Below are positions 21,933 to 33,693 of a stretch of 64,000 nucleotides of DNA, one piece after another. Source of the DNA: Gnetum montanum. Its lineage: Eukaryota > Streptophyta > Gnetopsida > Gnetales > Gnetaceae. Location: positions 183,262-247,261 of the forward strand of contig MNCI01022355.1 in assembly GCA_015680685.1 (NCBI GenBank). Direction: 5' to 3'. Numbering within the stretch: the stretch's first letter is position 1; each line of letters starts with the position of its first letter. The position numbers were made by a program, and so were the translations under genes. A model generated the notes under the pieces. It searched no databases and was not told where the DNA came from. It saw only the letters and a list, made by a program, of their open reading frames with translations.

Positions 21933-22464
21933 TGTAGAAAATCATGTCTTGTTAATGGATCAGAGATTATTTCTCTCTAGAACAAGGGTTAAAGGAGTGT
22001 GGATATTCTCACAAGTTTCATGCTATTACAACCATCATCAAATAACTACATCACATTGATTTCTTTATATACTACGACATAATGATTCATAGTATTTTAG
22101 AGGAGCTTCAACTTTGATGCTTGAGCAATTTCTCTTCTGTGAAGTGGGGCTTAGGATTAGATGTATTAAAGTAGGAATGTATCGTAGCTCTTCTAGGCAA
22201 ATTATGTCTCTTGTGTGGTTGCTTCTACTTGTTAAGATCATGTATGTGTATGTATCATGCTAGTCTCATCACTTATATGACTTCATGAGGCCTACCTACT
22301 ATGCTCCTAATCTATGGGCTAATGAATTATGTACACTTATGCTATGCATGTTAGTATTGTAAGAATTAAGGTGTAGTTCATCTTGGGTCTTATTTGGAAA
22401 TCTTCATTAGTTTTAGACTCAAGGGTGGTGCCAAATGGTGCTTCTCTAGATCAGTGTCATTACA
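21933..22464 (+). repeat. E4 left LTR
   Basis: About 532 bp, starting TGTAGAAAATC and ending CATTACA. It aligns with 24847-25413; clear matching blocks include CATCATCAAA-AACTACAT and GCTAATG-ATTATGTACACTTATG. Confidence 0.75.
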
Positions 22465-22465
22465 C

Positions 22466-22483
22466 CTAGTATTAGAGTTATGG
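22466..22483 (+). promoter_or_regulatory. Primer-binding site of E4 (initiator Met-tRNA type)
   Basis: TAGTATTAGAGTTATGG two bases after the LTR matches TGGTATCAGAGCCATGG except for four transitions, the pattern expected from deamination of a methylated sequence. Confidence 0.7.
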
Positions 22484-22531
22484 TTTATAGTTTGAGTTTG
22501 GTGGTGATTTGTTATTTGTAAATCATATGCA

Positions 22532-24010
22532 ATGATGGCACACAAAATAAATAAAAAAGGGTGCCAAAATCTTAGCAATACTCTTCTTAGTCCCAATTCT
22601 CATAATGGACAAACTGGAGATGGTAGTTAGGGTAGTCATGTGTACAAGGATGTGCACAAGAATGAGGATGTGAAAATGACTAATGAGAGGGATATTAATG
22701 AATCCCATCAAAAGATGCAAGAACTATAGGGCTAGTTATTGGAAGTAGACATCATCATCATGTGTAGTCTACTTATAGCAAAAAATGCTTGCATGATTCA
22801 AGAGCTAGTTGATCCAATGGAAGTTCATTTTCTTCTAGAGTTAGGCTCTAGTACTAAATACAAAATTGCACTAATTCAAAACTTAGAGCTAAGGGACTCA
22901 GTGGAGTAAATTGGGGATGTTATTGATGATCTCTTTCTTGCCAACTAAGAGCTTCAGGATGAAAAATAGGAGTTACAATTTTTTAGAGCAAAAAAATGAG
23001 ATTAAGGCCTTGAAAAAGTAATTAGTAGATGAGATTGGGGTTGTAAAAGATTAGCTAGCCATGGAAGAAAGGGCATAAGCATAAAGACCATGCAAATAAA
23101 TTTTCAATTTTCAAGTAAAGGAACTAAAAATCTATAAAGTTGATAGAGATGATGCTATGATTAATGTTTTTCCTTTAAGGTAGAAGAGTTCCTAGAGATG
23201 TATGAATGTATCATAGAGGAACAAGTCCACATTACTACTCAATTCTTTGGTGGAATTATAAAAATTTCATGGCTTGACATCCTTTAAGAAGATAAAGTAG
23301 AAATAGGTTGATCCATTAGGATGTGGAAATAATTTAAAAAATATTTTATCAATAACTTTCATCCAAGCACTTTCATTGATAAATCCTAGGTGAAGCTAAA
23401 GTAGATTCAATACATGAAAGAGTTAGATAAGTATATTCAAAAGTATTAAAACATCATTCCAAAAATCTTGAAAGTGGATGAGAATAGAAAATACAAAATA
23501 TTTCTTAACGATCTCAAATCTTGTGTTCAGTGTAACTTAAAACTCATGAAATCATAGGATTTAAGAAGGTCATCCAAGTTTCTGGAAATTTGACTAATTA
23601 TAAGTGAAAATGAAAGATAAGGGTGTAGTGAAGCTTGAGAGCAAGAAAGAGAGTAATAAGTCTTGAAGAGAATATGGATAGGCTAAATCCAGTGGATTCA
23701 AATGCTTATATGCTAACCAAATTCTAGAAAAATGAACCTCTTCCCTAGGATATAGGAAATATCAAGCTTCACAAAAGCAAAATGAGTTTTGGAATAAATG
23801 ACTATGTTTTGTAATATTCACTCAATATCCTCTAAGGCATGAGGGTTTAAAATGTTACATATGTAGTAGAGAACAAAATGGTTATAAATGCTCTTAGAAT
23901 CTTTGATTTAGAAGTGATAGTAATGGAGTAAATGAGAATCATAGGTTGAATACAATTGAGCATCAGCCTCATCCTTCATTGATCATCTCTAACAATGATG
24001 ACCAAGAGTA
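22532..24010 (+). pseudogene. gag: gag of E4 (degraded)
   Basis: An early frame reads MMAHKINKKGCQNL and then an asparagine-rich piece. The gag core at about 23330-23570 shows FKKYFINNFHPSTFIDKS, MKELDKYIQKY and FLNDLKSCVQCNLKLMKS, the pattern of the Retrotrans_gag domain (F-x-x-x-F-x-P, E-Y-x-x-x-F, F-x-x-G-L). At about 23850-23890 CYICSREQNGYKC stands where a CCHC zinc knuckle is expected, with N in place of the histidine. Many stops are present. Confidence 0.6.
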
Positions 24011-24149
24011 AGAGATGAGACTTTTGGGTTCCATGTAATAAATATAGCTTGAGCACCATAACAGAAGGTGGAGAATATGGTATTCAAACAAGGTAGTGGG
24101 TGCAAGGGGATCATAACATGGTTAGTTTAGTATGACTATTTCCTTCATT

Positions 24150-24560
24150 CATCAATTCCTATTAGAGAAAAAAAAAGAACACATGCACATGAGTCACTGG
24201 AGAAAGAGAGAGAGTATGGAGGAATGACTGTAAGTAGAAAGTACATGTTCTTGATGATAACATTAAGCTAGTAATATATGGTCTTAATTGTGTCTTTGAC
24301 TAGAAAGCATAAGATTATGACTGTGACTTTAAGTAAGGAGCATAGGATTGTGATTATGTCTTCAAATAGGAAGAACAATATTATGACTATGTCTTTGAGT
24401 ATAAAGCATAGGATTGTGACAATGACTCAGAGTAGAGAGCATAAACTATGAATATGAGTAGAGAGCACAAGTTTTGAGATAAAAGAATAAGTGCTTTGAA
24501 AGACTACACATCTATATTGCTATGAAGTGTAGGAAGATCTTTCACATTTTAAGTGAGTCT
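24150..24560 (+). other. Repetitive AGCATAGGATTGTGA stretch in E4
   Basis: Several imperfect copies of a roughly 45-bp unit containing GAGCATAGGATTGTGACTATGTCTTT-like wording lie at about 24300-24470. They are non-coding or a tandemly expanded part of the E4 interior. Confidence 0.4.
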
Positions 24561-24846
24561 CATTCCAGGTAGAAAGGTTGGTACCATTTACATGGACAAA
24601 GGTAAGCATTTTCTTCCTTAACCTAGGTTGCATGATCATTTCTAACCCTTGGTTGGATGTCAAGCTAAGTTCAAAATTTATGCTTTATGGTGGATTGCAC
24701 TAGTGATTGAACCTTCTTGTCTACAATTTTTAAATAGGTTTTGATTTGTTCAATACCCTTGATATCCATGTTCTCTTTATATTTAAAGGTGCATACAAAT
24801 AAAGACTTAAGCTCCAAGGTTTTCACTTGTTTCAAGTGTGTAAGAG

Positions 24847-25413
24847 TATAGGAAAATAAGCCTTTTTGGTAAACCAAAGATTATTTTCTTTCGAAATGGA
24901 GGTTGAAAGGGTGTAGAGATCCTTATGGGTTCCATATTATCACAAACATCATCAAAGAACTACATGGCCTTGATTTCTTTATGTAATGTGACACAAAAAT
25001 ATGTAGACTTATAGAGGAGCTTTGGCTTCATTGTTGAAATCACCACTCTCACTTTGGAGTGGGGCTTTAGGCTAGATGTGTTAGAGTAGGAATGTGTCTT
25101 AGATCTTCCAGGGGAATAGTGTATCTTATATGGTTGTTTATACTCATTATAGTCATGTGTTTGTGTGTGTGTATGCATGCGTGCATGTACACATGTATGT
25201 ATATCATGTTGGTATAATTATGTATACTATTTCATGAGATGTTCTTACTATACTCCTAACCTATGAGCTAATGTGTTATGTACACTTATGTTGTGCATGT
25301 AGATGCTATGAGTATTGAGATGTAGTCCATCTTGGATGTACTTTGGAATTCTTGGCTAGGTTTCAAACTAATGATGATGTCAAATATGACTTCTCCATAG
25401 TAGTGCCATTATA
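24847..25413 (+). repeat. E4 right LTR
   Basis: Partner of 21933-22464. The left edge is uncertain by about 10 bases. A TG/CA-rich microsatellite (about 25155-25200) makes it longer than the left copy. It ends CATTATA before the duplication. Confidence 0.7.
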
Positions 25414-25418
25414 GTATG
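25414..25418. repeat. Target-site duplication of E4, right copy (GTATG)
   Basis: Exact copy of 21928-21932. E5 coding sequence resumes directly after it. Confidence 0.8.
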
Positions 25419-26880
25419 AAATTCTTTAGATCATAAAATATTGGAGCATTATTTTTTTCCTAAGGAATTCTTATTAATAACTAATCATAAAAACTTGTAG
25501 TTCTTGAGTTTTCAGAATAAGTTGAATGCCAAATGTATGAAGTGGATAGCACAATTACAAGAGTTCAATTCTTTTTTACATCCATAAGAGTGGAAAAAAC
25601 AATGTTGTGGTAGATGCATTATCTAGAATGCATTCTGTAAATAAGTATAAGGTATGAATGATTTTTCTCATTTCTACAATGATGATGTTGAATTTGGAGA
25701 AGTTTGAAGGGATTTAAATAAGAATTTCATTAGGAGAGTTGATTAGTAGAGGGATTATTACATTCAAAAATTATATCATTTTCAAGAATGAGAAATTTTT
25801 TATTTCTAGTTGTGACTTTAACTCTAAGATCATCTAAGAAAGGAATTATGGAGGGTTGGTAGGCTATATGGGAATAGATAATACTCTTGAGCTTATGGGA
25901 AGAAGCCACTTTTAGCTAGGTATATCTACTCATGTCTCAAAATTTATGAAGGAATGCTTAAAATGCATGTCAAAAATTTAAGAGAGAAAAAAGAGTCAAT
26001 GAACTATTTGTTATTGTCTATTCCAAAGTCACTATGGGAGATTATGTCTATGAATTTCATTTGGGGAATTTTAAAAACTATGAGAGAAAAAAATTCAATA
26101 TTTATTATGGTAAATAAATTCATCAAAATGATACTTTTCAATTCTTGTAAGAAGGTAAGTGGTGCTTCTCATGTTGCTAATTTGTTGTTCCACCATGTTG
26201 TTTACCTACATGATATTCATTATCTATTATGAATGATATGTTCACTAGTTACTTTTGGAAATCCTTATGGAGTATTTTGGAGACCAAGCTGAAATTCTCA
26301 ATTGTATGCCATCCTTAATCTGATGTGTAAATTCAAGTGGAAAAAAAATCTTTATTGAAAATATTAAGATGTTTGTATGATGATCAGCCAAATAGATGAA
26401 AAAATTTGTTGTCCCATAATGAATTTTCTTACAATAGTGTACTTCATTTTAGCATTACAAAGAGTTTTTTTGAGGAAAATTATGAGTTTAGTCTTAAAAT
26501 GTTGGATGATGTTAAACATTTTAAAGTAAAGATATAGATGACTTCTAAATTAGTGTAATATATGAAAGACTTGCATTTCATGTAAAAGAATGATTGATCA
26601 AGAAGGCTAAAGAAGTATTCCGAATGAAGAATGAGGGGAAAAGAGAGCTAAATTTGAAGTTGATAATTTGGTGTGAACATTTTCATAAGAAGAAACTCAT
26701 GGAAATTAATTTTTCTAAACTAAAGTCAAAGAAGATTATGCCTTTAAAAATAAAGGCTAAAATTAATGATAATGCTTTTGAAATTTTGATTCCAAATAAT
26801 GTTAACATGGATTTCATTTTTAATATTGTAGATTTGATTCATTATCATGGATCTATTACTAATCAAACCTTGTAGGGCAA
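25419..26880 (+). pseudogene. pol: Gypsy RNase H end and integrase (E5)
   Basis: RNase H ends with MKWIAQLQEF and a decayed VADALSR block (about 25610). The integrase HHCC region is worn, with GGLVGYMGIDNTLELMG. The catalytic core shows SLWEIMSMNFIWGI (position of the first catalytic D, here N), MVNKFIKMILFNSCKK and ASHVANLLFHHVVYLH. The DSQ/YHPQ block is frame-shifted (about 26300). The C-terminal part (26594-26875) reads FSKLKSKKIMPLKIKAKIND and FIFNIVDLIHYH, matching the end of chromovirus-type integrases (K-x-G-PF-x-I-x-x-K-I-N-x-N-A-Y and F-N-V-x-D-L). It is inactive. Confidence 0.85.
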
Positions 26881-27109
26881 CATGGTGGGGTTGAAGGTTG
26901 CCATTATGATTTCTAAGCCTTTAAGGAAAAGGAAGGTAATTTTCTTGAAGCAATGATAGCCTTCAAGCACTTGGGTATAATGAGGTTTAAATACCTAATC
27001 CATTAGAAGAATAAAAATGCTACTAATGTTGTGTGGATTCACTAGATCTAATTGGTTGAGTGGGATATCCCACCACCTCAACTTCATTATTCATATGAGT
27101 TCAATTTTA

Positions 27110-28335
27110 AAGGATAAAAGAGCTAGTGTAGGAATACCTCTTATATTCAATGTGTAATTCCTACTATCCATTATGTTGTATAAGGCATAGGGAGTTAGTC
27201 CTTCAATTTTAATATCAATTAGAGATCATTTGTAATGTTTTTGATGTTTACACTAAGAGAAGTGAGCTGACTGCTACTCATAGTCAGTTATAGTAAGCAC
27301 CTACGAGATGGATGCAATTTGCATAAGCTAACAATTAACTCAAATCTTATTTTAAAGAATTTTATAAATTTTGGCAAGTTGGATGAGAAACTCTAGGTTA
27401 GGTATGATTTGTAGGAGATTGCATCCCACTCTAATGACTTCTAGAAATTGCATCTATAGTCGTATGCACTAAGATTGGTATTTATCCTAGGTTTTTACTT
27501 ATTGACAAGACTTTGAAAACCTACAACTTGTAATTCCCTTACGTTGATAAGTAAGCTAGTATTAAGTTTTTGTCACTAAAGGAACTACAAGAGGGTTATA
27601 GTTGCAGTAGGTCATAGCCATAAGAAGAGTGCAAGTAGTTTCAACTTGTAATAGCTCATAGCAACTATCCCAACAAATTTTTAAAAGTCTTACATGAATG
27701 AAAAGAATAGGATGTTGATGATAGTGACTATATAAATCTAGGGAAAAGACTAAATTAGAGCTTATTGACTAGTTTTATGTATTCTTGAGCTAAAGAGAAG
27801 AGTTCCAAGGGTAATTTTGAACCCACTAAATAGTTATGCTTAGTTATTTAACATTGTTCTCATCTTATGAGTGACATGAGGATTGAAAGGGATGCTAAAC
27901 GTCATTCCTTTCATCTTTTATTTATTATGTAAGATATTGATATGCATGTGGAAGGCTCAAATCCTTCCTAGATCCATGTGGTTTGTATGTTAATGGGTCC
28001 ATTCATGTATATTCATGTATCATTCAATTTCATGCATTAATTAGAGAGGTATTTAGTGGAGGTTTTCTTTCTAAATATTGTGCATGGAAATTGGGCTAAA
28101 CATGTGTGGGTTTTGAGGTGGTTTTAGGTTTAATTATTTAAGCATGATTAAATTAAACCTATAACCATACCAAGACACTAAAATGCAACCTATAGTTATG
28201 ATGGATTATTCCTTTTACACAAAGTTCAATCATAAGGAGGTAAAGTACTAGGATAGGAAACACAAAGTGTAGACAACCATCAACATTATATCTCATTATA
28301 CTCTCCCTTTCAATTATAAACTAGAGACAACTTCT
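27110..28335. other. Unassigned stretch after E5 pol
   Basis: Probably 3' untranslated or LTR sequence of E5, but no second copy is in the window. An imperfect hairpin with arms TAGGTTTAAT and ATTAAACCTA lies at 28125-28161, and a TATATAAATC run is at about 27730. Confidence 0.3.
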
Positions 28336-28560
28336 TCTACCATACTTTACCTAAAAGCCCATCTAAGTTGATTTTGATCCTCTTGATGCAGGATCAAGAG
28401 TTTGGATTACTCTTAACCTTCATGCACTTAACAACTCTTCTTTTATTATGAATTTAAGCCAAGGCCCTATTGCTTTGGAAGGAAACAATACTAATAGTAT
28501 TTGGGAAGGCATTGATGTTATTATTGATAGAGGAAATTAATTTTCCTTTAGTTTGGGATT
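28335..28560 (+). repeat. Shared block A, second copy
   Basis: Matches 13685-13970. In both cases it lies downstream of related Gypsy pol sequence on plus, so it may belong to the 3' part of that element. Confidence 0.5.
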
Positions 28561-29666
28561 TGAAAAATTTTATGTGGCTACTGATTTCTAGTTCCACTAA
28601 GGCACAAATACCTCCAAATAGCTATAGTTGAAATATTAAGCTAATGACTTGGATTATGTATTTATAAAAAAAAAATAAGTGTTAAAAGTAATAAGTTTCT
28701 CTAATAGTGTTAAATAATCAAATTTTTCCTTTACCTATCCCTTTGTAACTTAGGAACTAAATTTTTATAGCTCTTTTGATTATTAAGTTCTAAGTTTTCT
28801 AATTCTTATAGTAGTAAATAAATAGCTTTCTGAAAAATGTTATTTTATAAATCTAAGCTATCTATAAACATGCTTTCCCAAAAGATATATATTCTAAGAA
28901 AAATGTTTTTGTAGAGATAGGACCCTAAGTAAATAATTTATTATTTTAAAAACTTAAATTTAAAACTAAAAAAAACATAAATTTAATACATGGTTATTCA
29001 AAATCGACACTTACAAGCATAATAAGAATAAGCTAAACCTTTGTATATAGAAAAAATAGCTCATTCCAAAGTTGTTAATTACTGATCTATAGCATATGAA
29101 AACCTACCTAAGAAATCATCTATGCTATGAAAATAAAGAGTTAAGATTGAAAGAAAAAAGATAAAAGGAAAAAAATTAAACCTATTTAACTTGCCATTGC
29201 AGAAAATTTCTATTATAAAAGTCTTTCTAAAATCCTCATCATTCCCCCTTACTTTGCCACTTTTTTACAATTTTCCTCAATCTTAAATAGGTTAGCTTAA
29301 GTAGTTACAATAGTTATAAGCATAAATACACATCATGGCATGATCATCCTAATAGTTTCTTCTTATAAATATAAACTGTTGGAAAATTGCTTAAAAGTCT
29401 TAAAAGTTGTCTTTAATCTTTCAATCTATTACCCTTCAATGAACAATTTTTATGATATTTTACCATAATTATAGACTACCTTGATTGCTTGATTTAGTTT
29501 ATCAAGATCTACTTTGTTAGGCATTTGAATAACTTGTTCTATGCTCAATTCTTCTATACCTAGCTTGGATAATAAGTTAACCAACTCATTCAATGTAGCT
29601 CTAGTTATTGTATATGCCTTTTCAAAGTTCACCTTTTACTAGGTAGCTTCAACCATTATCTTAACC
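28560..29666. other. AT-rich stretch, partly old minus-strand coding sequence
   Basis: 28560-29440 shows nothing I can assign. From about 29440 a minus-strand frame begins, described separately. Confidence 0.3.
29450..29660 (-). pseudogene. Old ORF interrupted by E2, downstream part
   Basis: A 60-codon minus frame reads NFEKAYTITRATLNELVNLL and EELSIEQVIQMPNKVDLDKL. It appears to continue a charged, coiled-coil-like minus-strand reading at 37330-36640, with E2 inserted between the two parts. The family is uncertain: the region after gag in some plant Copia polyproteins has this coiled-coil character. Confidence 0.4.
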
Positions 29667-29671
29667 ATTAC
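29667..29671. repeat. Target-site duplication of E2, left copy (ATTAC)
   Basis: Exact match to 36617-36621. Confidence 0.9.
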
Positions 29672-30465
29672 TGATGAGTGGTGAGGTACCCCTACACTCA
29701 ACCATACGAATACAAGCATTTTCACGTGTGATCTAGTTGAACTCTATAGACTAAGTGCCTACACGCCTCATGGAACACTTAAGGTTAATCAATCGTTGTC
29801 TTCCCAAACTTACTTGTAGTTGTCACAGTTGTATGGTTAAGTAAGTCTGAGGTATGTGATTTTTATGTCTTTTATGTTTTATCTCCTATGCTAATGAGGT
29901 AAAGGGTGGACAGACTAATTAACTAACTTTAACTAACTAAGCCTTAATTAACCTAGTATCAGCATCCATTCCCACTTATTGTTCACACCTTGAACCAATA
30001 CAACCTTGATTACCAAATGCTATTCGTTACTGGGATTACCAAGCGTAACACACGTGCTCGAAGTGGTCATACTGAATGCACTTAAATATGGGATAAGGGT
30101 TGAGAGAGATTTAATTAACTAATAAAGAATTAAATGATGAACAATAAATGACAATAAGTAAAGTCCTATTTAGCTTAGTCCATGCATTGCAAGGTTTATC
30201 CAAAAGTTTGTCTTTATTTCCATACACAAACTTGTGTTCAAGTAAAATATTTTCTCGAATAAAGATTCATTCACTTTGGAGCTCCTATTGTAGGCACATG
30301 GAAATTATTCTATCTCTAGAGGGGTAAAACTACCAGAGTTTTGCTAAGGGTCTAGATCTAGATGGAGAAACAAGGGAGAGCCACTTCTTATTTATAAATT
30401 TGATGACCCACTATGATATCATGTATGTGATATCATAGGGGAAGATGTGATATTGCATCCCATCA
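29672..30465 (-). repeat. E2 3' LTR
   Basis: 794 bp, partner of 35771-36616. Both start (on minus) TGATGGGA and end CACTCATCA. It has fewer GATATC sites than the 5' LTR and is about 50 bp shorter, consistent with loss of some of the array. TATA-like box TTTATAAATAAG on minus at 30387-30398. Confidence 0.9.
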
Positions 30466-30540
30466 TACCCATATGACTGAATAAAAACTCATCCTCAAGT
30501 TCCTTACAAAATATTGGGAAGGTATGGGATTATTAACTTG
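30466..30540 (-). promoter_or_regulatory. Pre-polypurine block and polypurine tract of E2
   Basis: On minus: AATAATCCCATACCTTCCC, then TTTTGTAAGGAACTTGAGG, then CATATGGGTA, directly before the LTR. Same block as in E0, E1 and E3. Confidence 0.65.
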
Positions 30541-32440
30541 AATGGAACTAATGGTGAATGGGATGACATGTGAGCGGATCATTATTATAGAACATGAAAA
30601 CACTGGTGTCCACGATAACAAGAGTGAACACCTTATACAATTGAAATCAAGCCTTATTTGACAATTAAGAGAAGAGAGAGAAGAGAGAAGAGGTCTGCTA
30701 CTGCCAATGCCAAGATTGCACCTTTTGTTGTCTACCCATAAGCATGTCATCCATCTCGTTCCTTGCATAGCTGTTTCAGCACTGATCCATTCCAAGTGTT
30801 CCCTTCAGATCCAATTCATTGTTGTATGATTACCATTTGCACACACAACATAGTCTTTATATTAGCAAGGGTGAATGAATCTCAATGCAACTGATACCTT
30901 GCTTCGGTGAAAGGTCCATTGGTTGAGTTGTGGTATGGATGATTGTGGATTCTAGAGATATAATAATGGTGACTATCGAAGGTGTAGGGGTTAGGATAAA
31001 ATAAAAAAAAAAATGGGTTAGGACCCCCATGACTAAGAGCGAACCTCTGGTAGCGATAGAATGGAGAATGAAAAGGAACAAGAAAGATGGAGAAAAAGAG
31101 ATAACTATAATGTCGATGAAAGGGATGTCAAGATGGAAATGAATAAAATAGAGTGGATTGCAAAAATGTTAAGGGAAATAGTTTAATTGATGTACTGAAT
31201 AGGAATGTCAATGGGTCCTCCCCAAAGCAGGCGCATGCCCTTAATGCCCTAACAACCCGACATTCAAAGAGTCCATAGGCTCTGGGAATGTCATTTGGAA
31301 CAAGAGTTGAAGTCTTAACCACAAGAATTTACCAAAAAGAAAATGATGCATCCACCAAAATATGGACTACTAATACAACCGACAATGAGGTGATAGATGG
31401 GGAAAGAAGGATGGAAAGGAGAGAATGGAATGGAGTCTCAAGAAAAAGGTGGTGTACATCCCCTTGTGTATTTTAATGATTAATGTGACTTAGTATATCC
31501 CATTCCAAGTTCAGATGCAAAAAAACCACATCCAGTGACTTCTCATCAATGAATTTGGCCAATCCATCCATGTGAATTAACAAGAATGTCTTCACCAAAG
31601 AGCCACCACCATTCTAATGAAATGAAGGAGGAAAGAATGGGAAGTGAGAAGGGCCTTAGTTAGAGGAAACATGTTTATTTTAGTTGCATAACTAGTGCTT
31701 GTAGCCAAAATTTTTATTTTATCTAAGGGGTGTGCTTTGAATTCCCACTATTTTTTTTTTTGCGTGAGAACCACACCATGCAAAGACTTATTATTTCTAT
31801 TTACTCAACTTCTTGATAATTGTGTAATGTCGAAGCGTTAAGAAAACTCAAGAAGAAAACATTCAAGCACCTAAGAGAATGGCCACACAAATGCATCAAG
31901 TTCCCTTGAAGTCACACCCTTTTTCAAGCCTTGAGTCCTTCCTCAGTATGAGAAATACCCAGTCATCGATTCCTTATAGTTCTTAATATTGGGAAAAGGG
32001 ACTGTACAATTCCAAGCCAAGAGAGACCATAGAAATTTTTGGATGAATAGATGAAGTGGACTCGTTGCCTGTCATATCAAAAGAACCATACCTTAGTATC
32101 AACATCATAACTTAAAGGTAAAAACCAAACATTAGCAATCAATAGGAAAACAGTTCATACCATCATGAAGAACACTTATTAAATGACAAACTTGACAATA
32201 TGGATAACACACATACACACACTCACACATAAATAAATAAAAAATAATAATCGATGTTATAAAACAAAAACAACAAAAGTTAAAGAAATTTGTGAAACAA
32301 AAATGTGTAAAACAAAAACTTAAAAGAACTGAGGCCCTCAAATGATTAGCATAGGTGGCCATCTTCCCCATAACTGAGTTGTAAGGGAGAGATCCAAAAT
32401 AATGAGTGCTGATTTAAATTTTTTAGAAGTGTCCAACTTC
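30540..32440 (-). other. Post-integrase non-coding region of E2
   Basis: Contains the islands shared with E1, E3 and E6: on minus GGGTGTGACTTCAAGGGAAC (about 31895-31915), GCATGGTGTGGTTCTCACGC (about 31760-31780), CTACAAGCACTAGTTATG (about 31690), a pyrimidine-rich run (about 31620-31660) and the GGGGAGGACCCATTG region (about 31215). I do not find the extra 3' ORF here. Confidence 0.6.
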
Positions 32441-32469
32441 TCCCAATTGATGTTTTCAGGTTAAGGGGT

Positions 32470-33410
32470 GGAAATCAGACGTTCATACTCTAATGTATCT
32501 ATGTCTTCTTTTTGGACATGTGTTGTTCCTCCAGTTCATTCCATGCATGTTGGTGGGTTGATCTCTTGATTAGCTATCAACCATTGGGTGTTCTCTTGTT
32601 GTGTGGTTGCTACATATAGGCACATTTGTATCTGAGTTTCTTGGGCATACCGGTTGCATGTAGGAGATGCTGAGCATTCCTCCATGTCATCACCCTCTGA
32701 GTCACAGATTCCTAGGCATGCATTGATGATGCTGAGCCATGCCCTCCCCATTATAATTGGGAAGTCTCCTTTTTTATTGTTGACTTCTATCACCAGGAAA
32801 TCAGCTGGGTATGACCAACCACACACAGTGGTAACGATGTCCTCCACCAATCCCAAGGGAATGGTGATGGACTGGTTAGCTAGCTCTAGTTGAATATTGA
32901 TCTTCTTGAGTGGAGGTAGGTTCCAGGCTTGATACATTGCTCATGAGATTAAGTTGACTCCAAGACCTAAGTAAAGAAGAGCCTTATGTGGTTCGTTCCT
33001 AGCGACTTGGAGGTAGATTAAGGAACTTCTAGGGTTAGAGAGTTTTCTAGGAAGGTGGCCCAGCTTTATCTACTAAGTAATGGTATGTGTTAACATAACC
33101 ATATGCATTAAGCCCTGTTGTTGATTTGAAGAGAGATCTAAAGTCTTATTTGTTGGAGGAGCGTACACAAACTCAACTGCTTGTGGTTGTAAGAGCTTGT
33201 TTAGGCTTCTGGTTTTGAAGAAAGGTCGTCTCTTCATGCAGTTGTTAGAACCAGTAGCGGGTTGAAGGTTTATAGATCTCGTAGCAGTATGTTGCTGCAA
33301 TTGAGTGGGGAGTTCCCCTTGCATTGTTGGAGTAGGTGGTAGTGGAACTATCGGTGTATGAGTGATGGCTAGATTCAGAGGATGGTATGCATGTGGTATG
33401 TCTTCCATAG
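32470..33410 (-). pseudogene. Retropepsin-like protease region of E2
   Basis: Minus reads a proline and glutamine-rich linker (33408-33073), then a protease with ALLYLGLGVNLIS at the active site, followed by MYQAWNLPPLKKINIQLELA, ITIPLGLVEDIVTTV and FPIIMGRAWLSIINA. The equivalent in E3 has ALLDFGSSVNVIS. So the catalytic aspartate (D-x-G) is replaced in E2 (Y-L-G), which would inactivate it. After the protease the reading fits E3 down to about 42640 and then stops matching. Confidence 0.75.
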
Positions 33411-33693
33411 AAGAAGGAGTCCTAAAATGCTCCTAAACTTGGCAGTGATGTTGTGGGGTTGCATGACCCATGGAGTCACTTGGAGAAACTAGCTACTGCA
33501 CGTAATAGCCATGTGGGTCTGGTTGCCGGTAAGGGTATTTTTGTCTAGGTGATGGCATCCCCCATGATTATGGGTGTTTCCACTGCTGGTGTTGCCCGAT
33601 AGGTTGTGGCAGAGTTCCAGTTGAATAATATGTTAATGGTTGGTGAAACTGCCTTGGGTTACCTTGGGGATAAGGTAACCTTTTGGGTGCTTG

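Larger units (their letters stand above)
21933..25413 (+). mobile_element. E4: small gag-only LTR element, 3.5 kb
   Basis: Direct repeats of about 530-570 bp flank an interior of about 2.4 kb. The interior has a Met-tRNA-type primer site and a degraded gag with a zinc-knuckle trace, but no pol domain that I can find. It is inserted in the RNase H coding part of E5 with an exact 5 bp duplication. It is a third non-autonomous type, unrelated in primer site and LTR to E1 and E2. Confidence 0.8.
21160..27110 (+). mobile_element. E5: Ty3/Gypsy pol remnant (chromovirus-like), split by E4
   Basis: Pol reads on plus from the RT palm (21190) to beyond integrase (about 26880), with E4 inserted in RNase H at 21933-25413. 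It is closest in this window to the fragment at 12703-13680. LTRs and gag are not identified. The downstream part (26880-27110) may be a decayed chromodomain-like end but is too worn to be sure. Confidence 0.75.
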
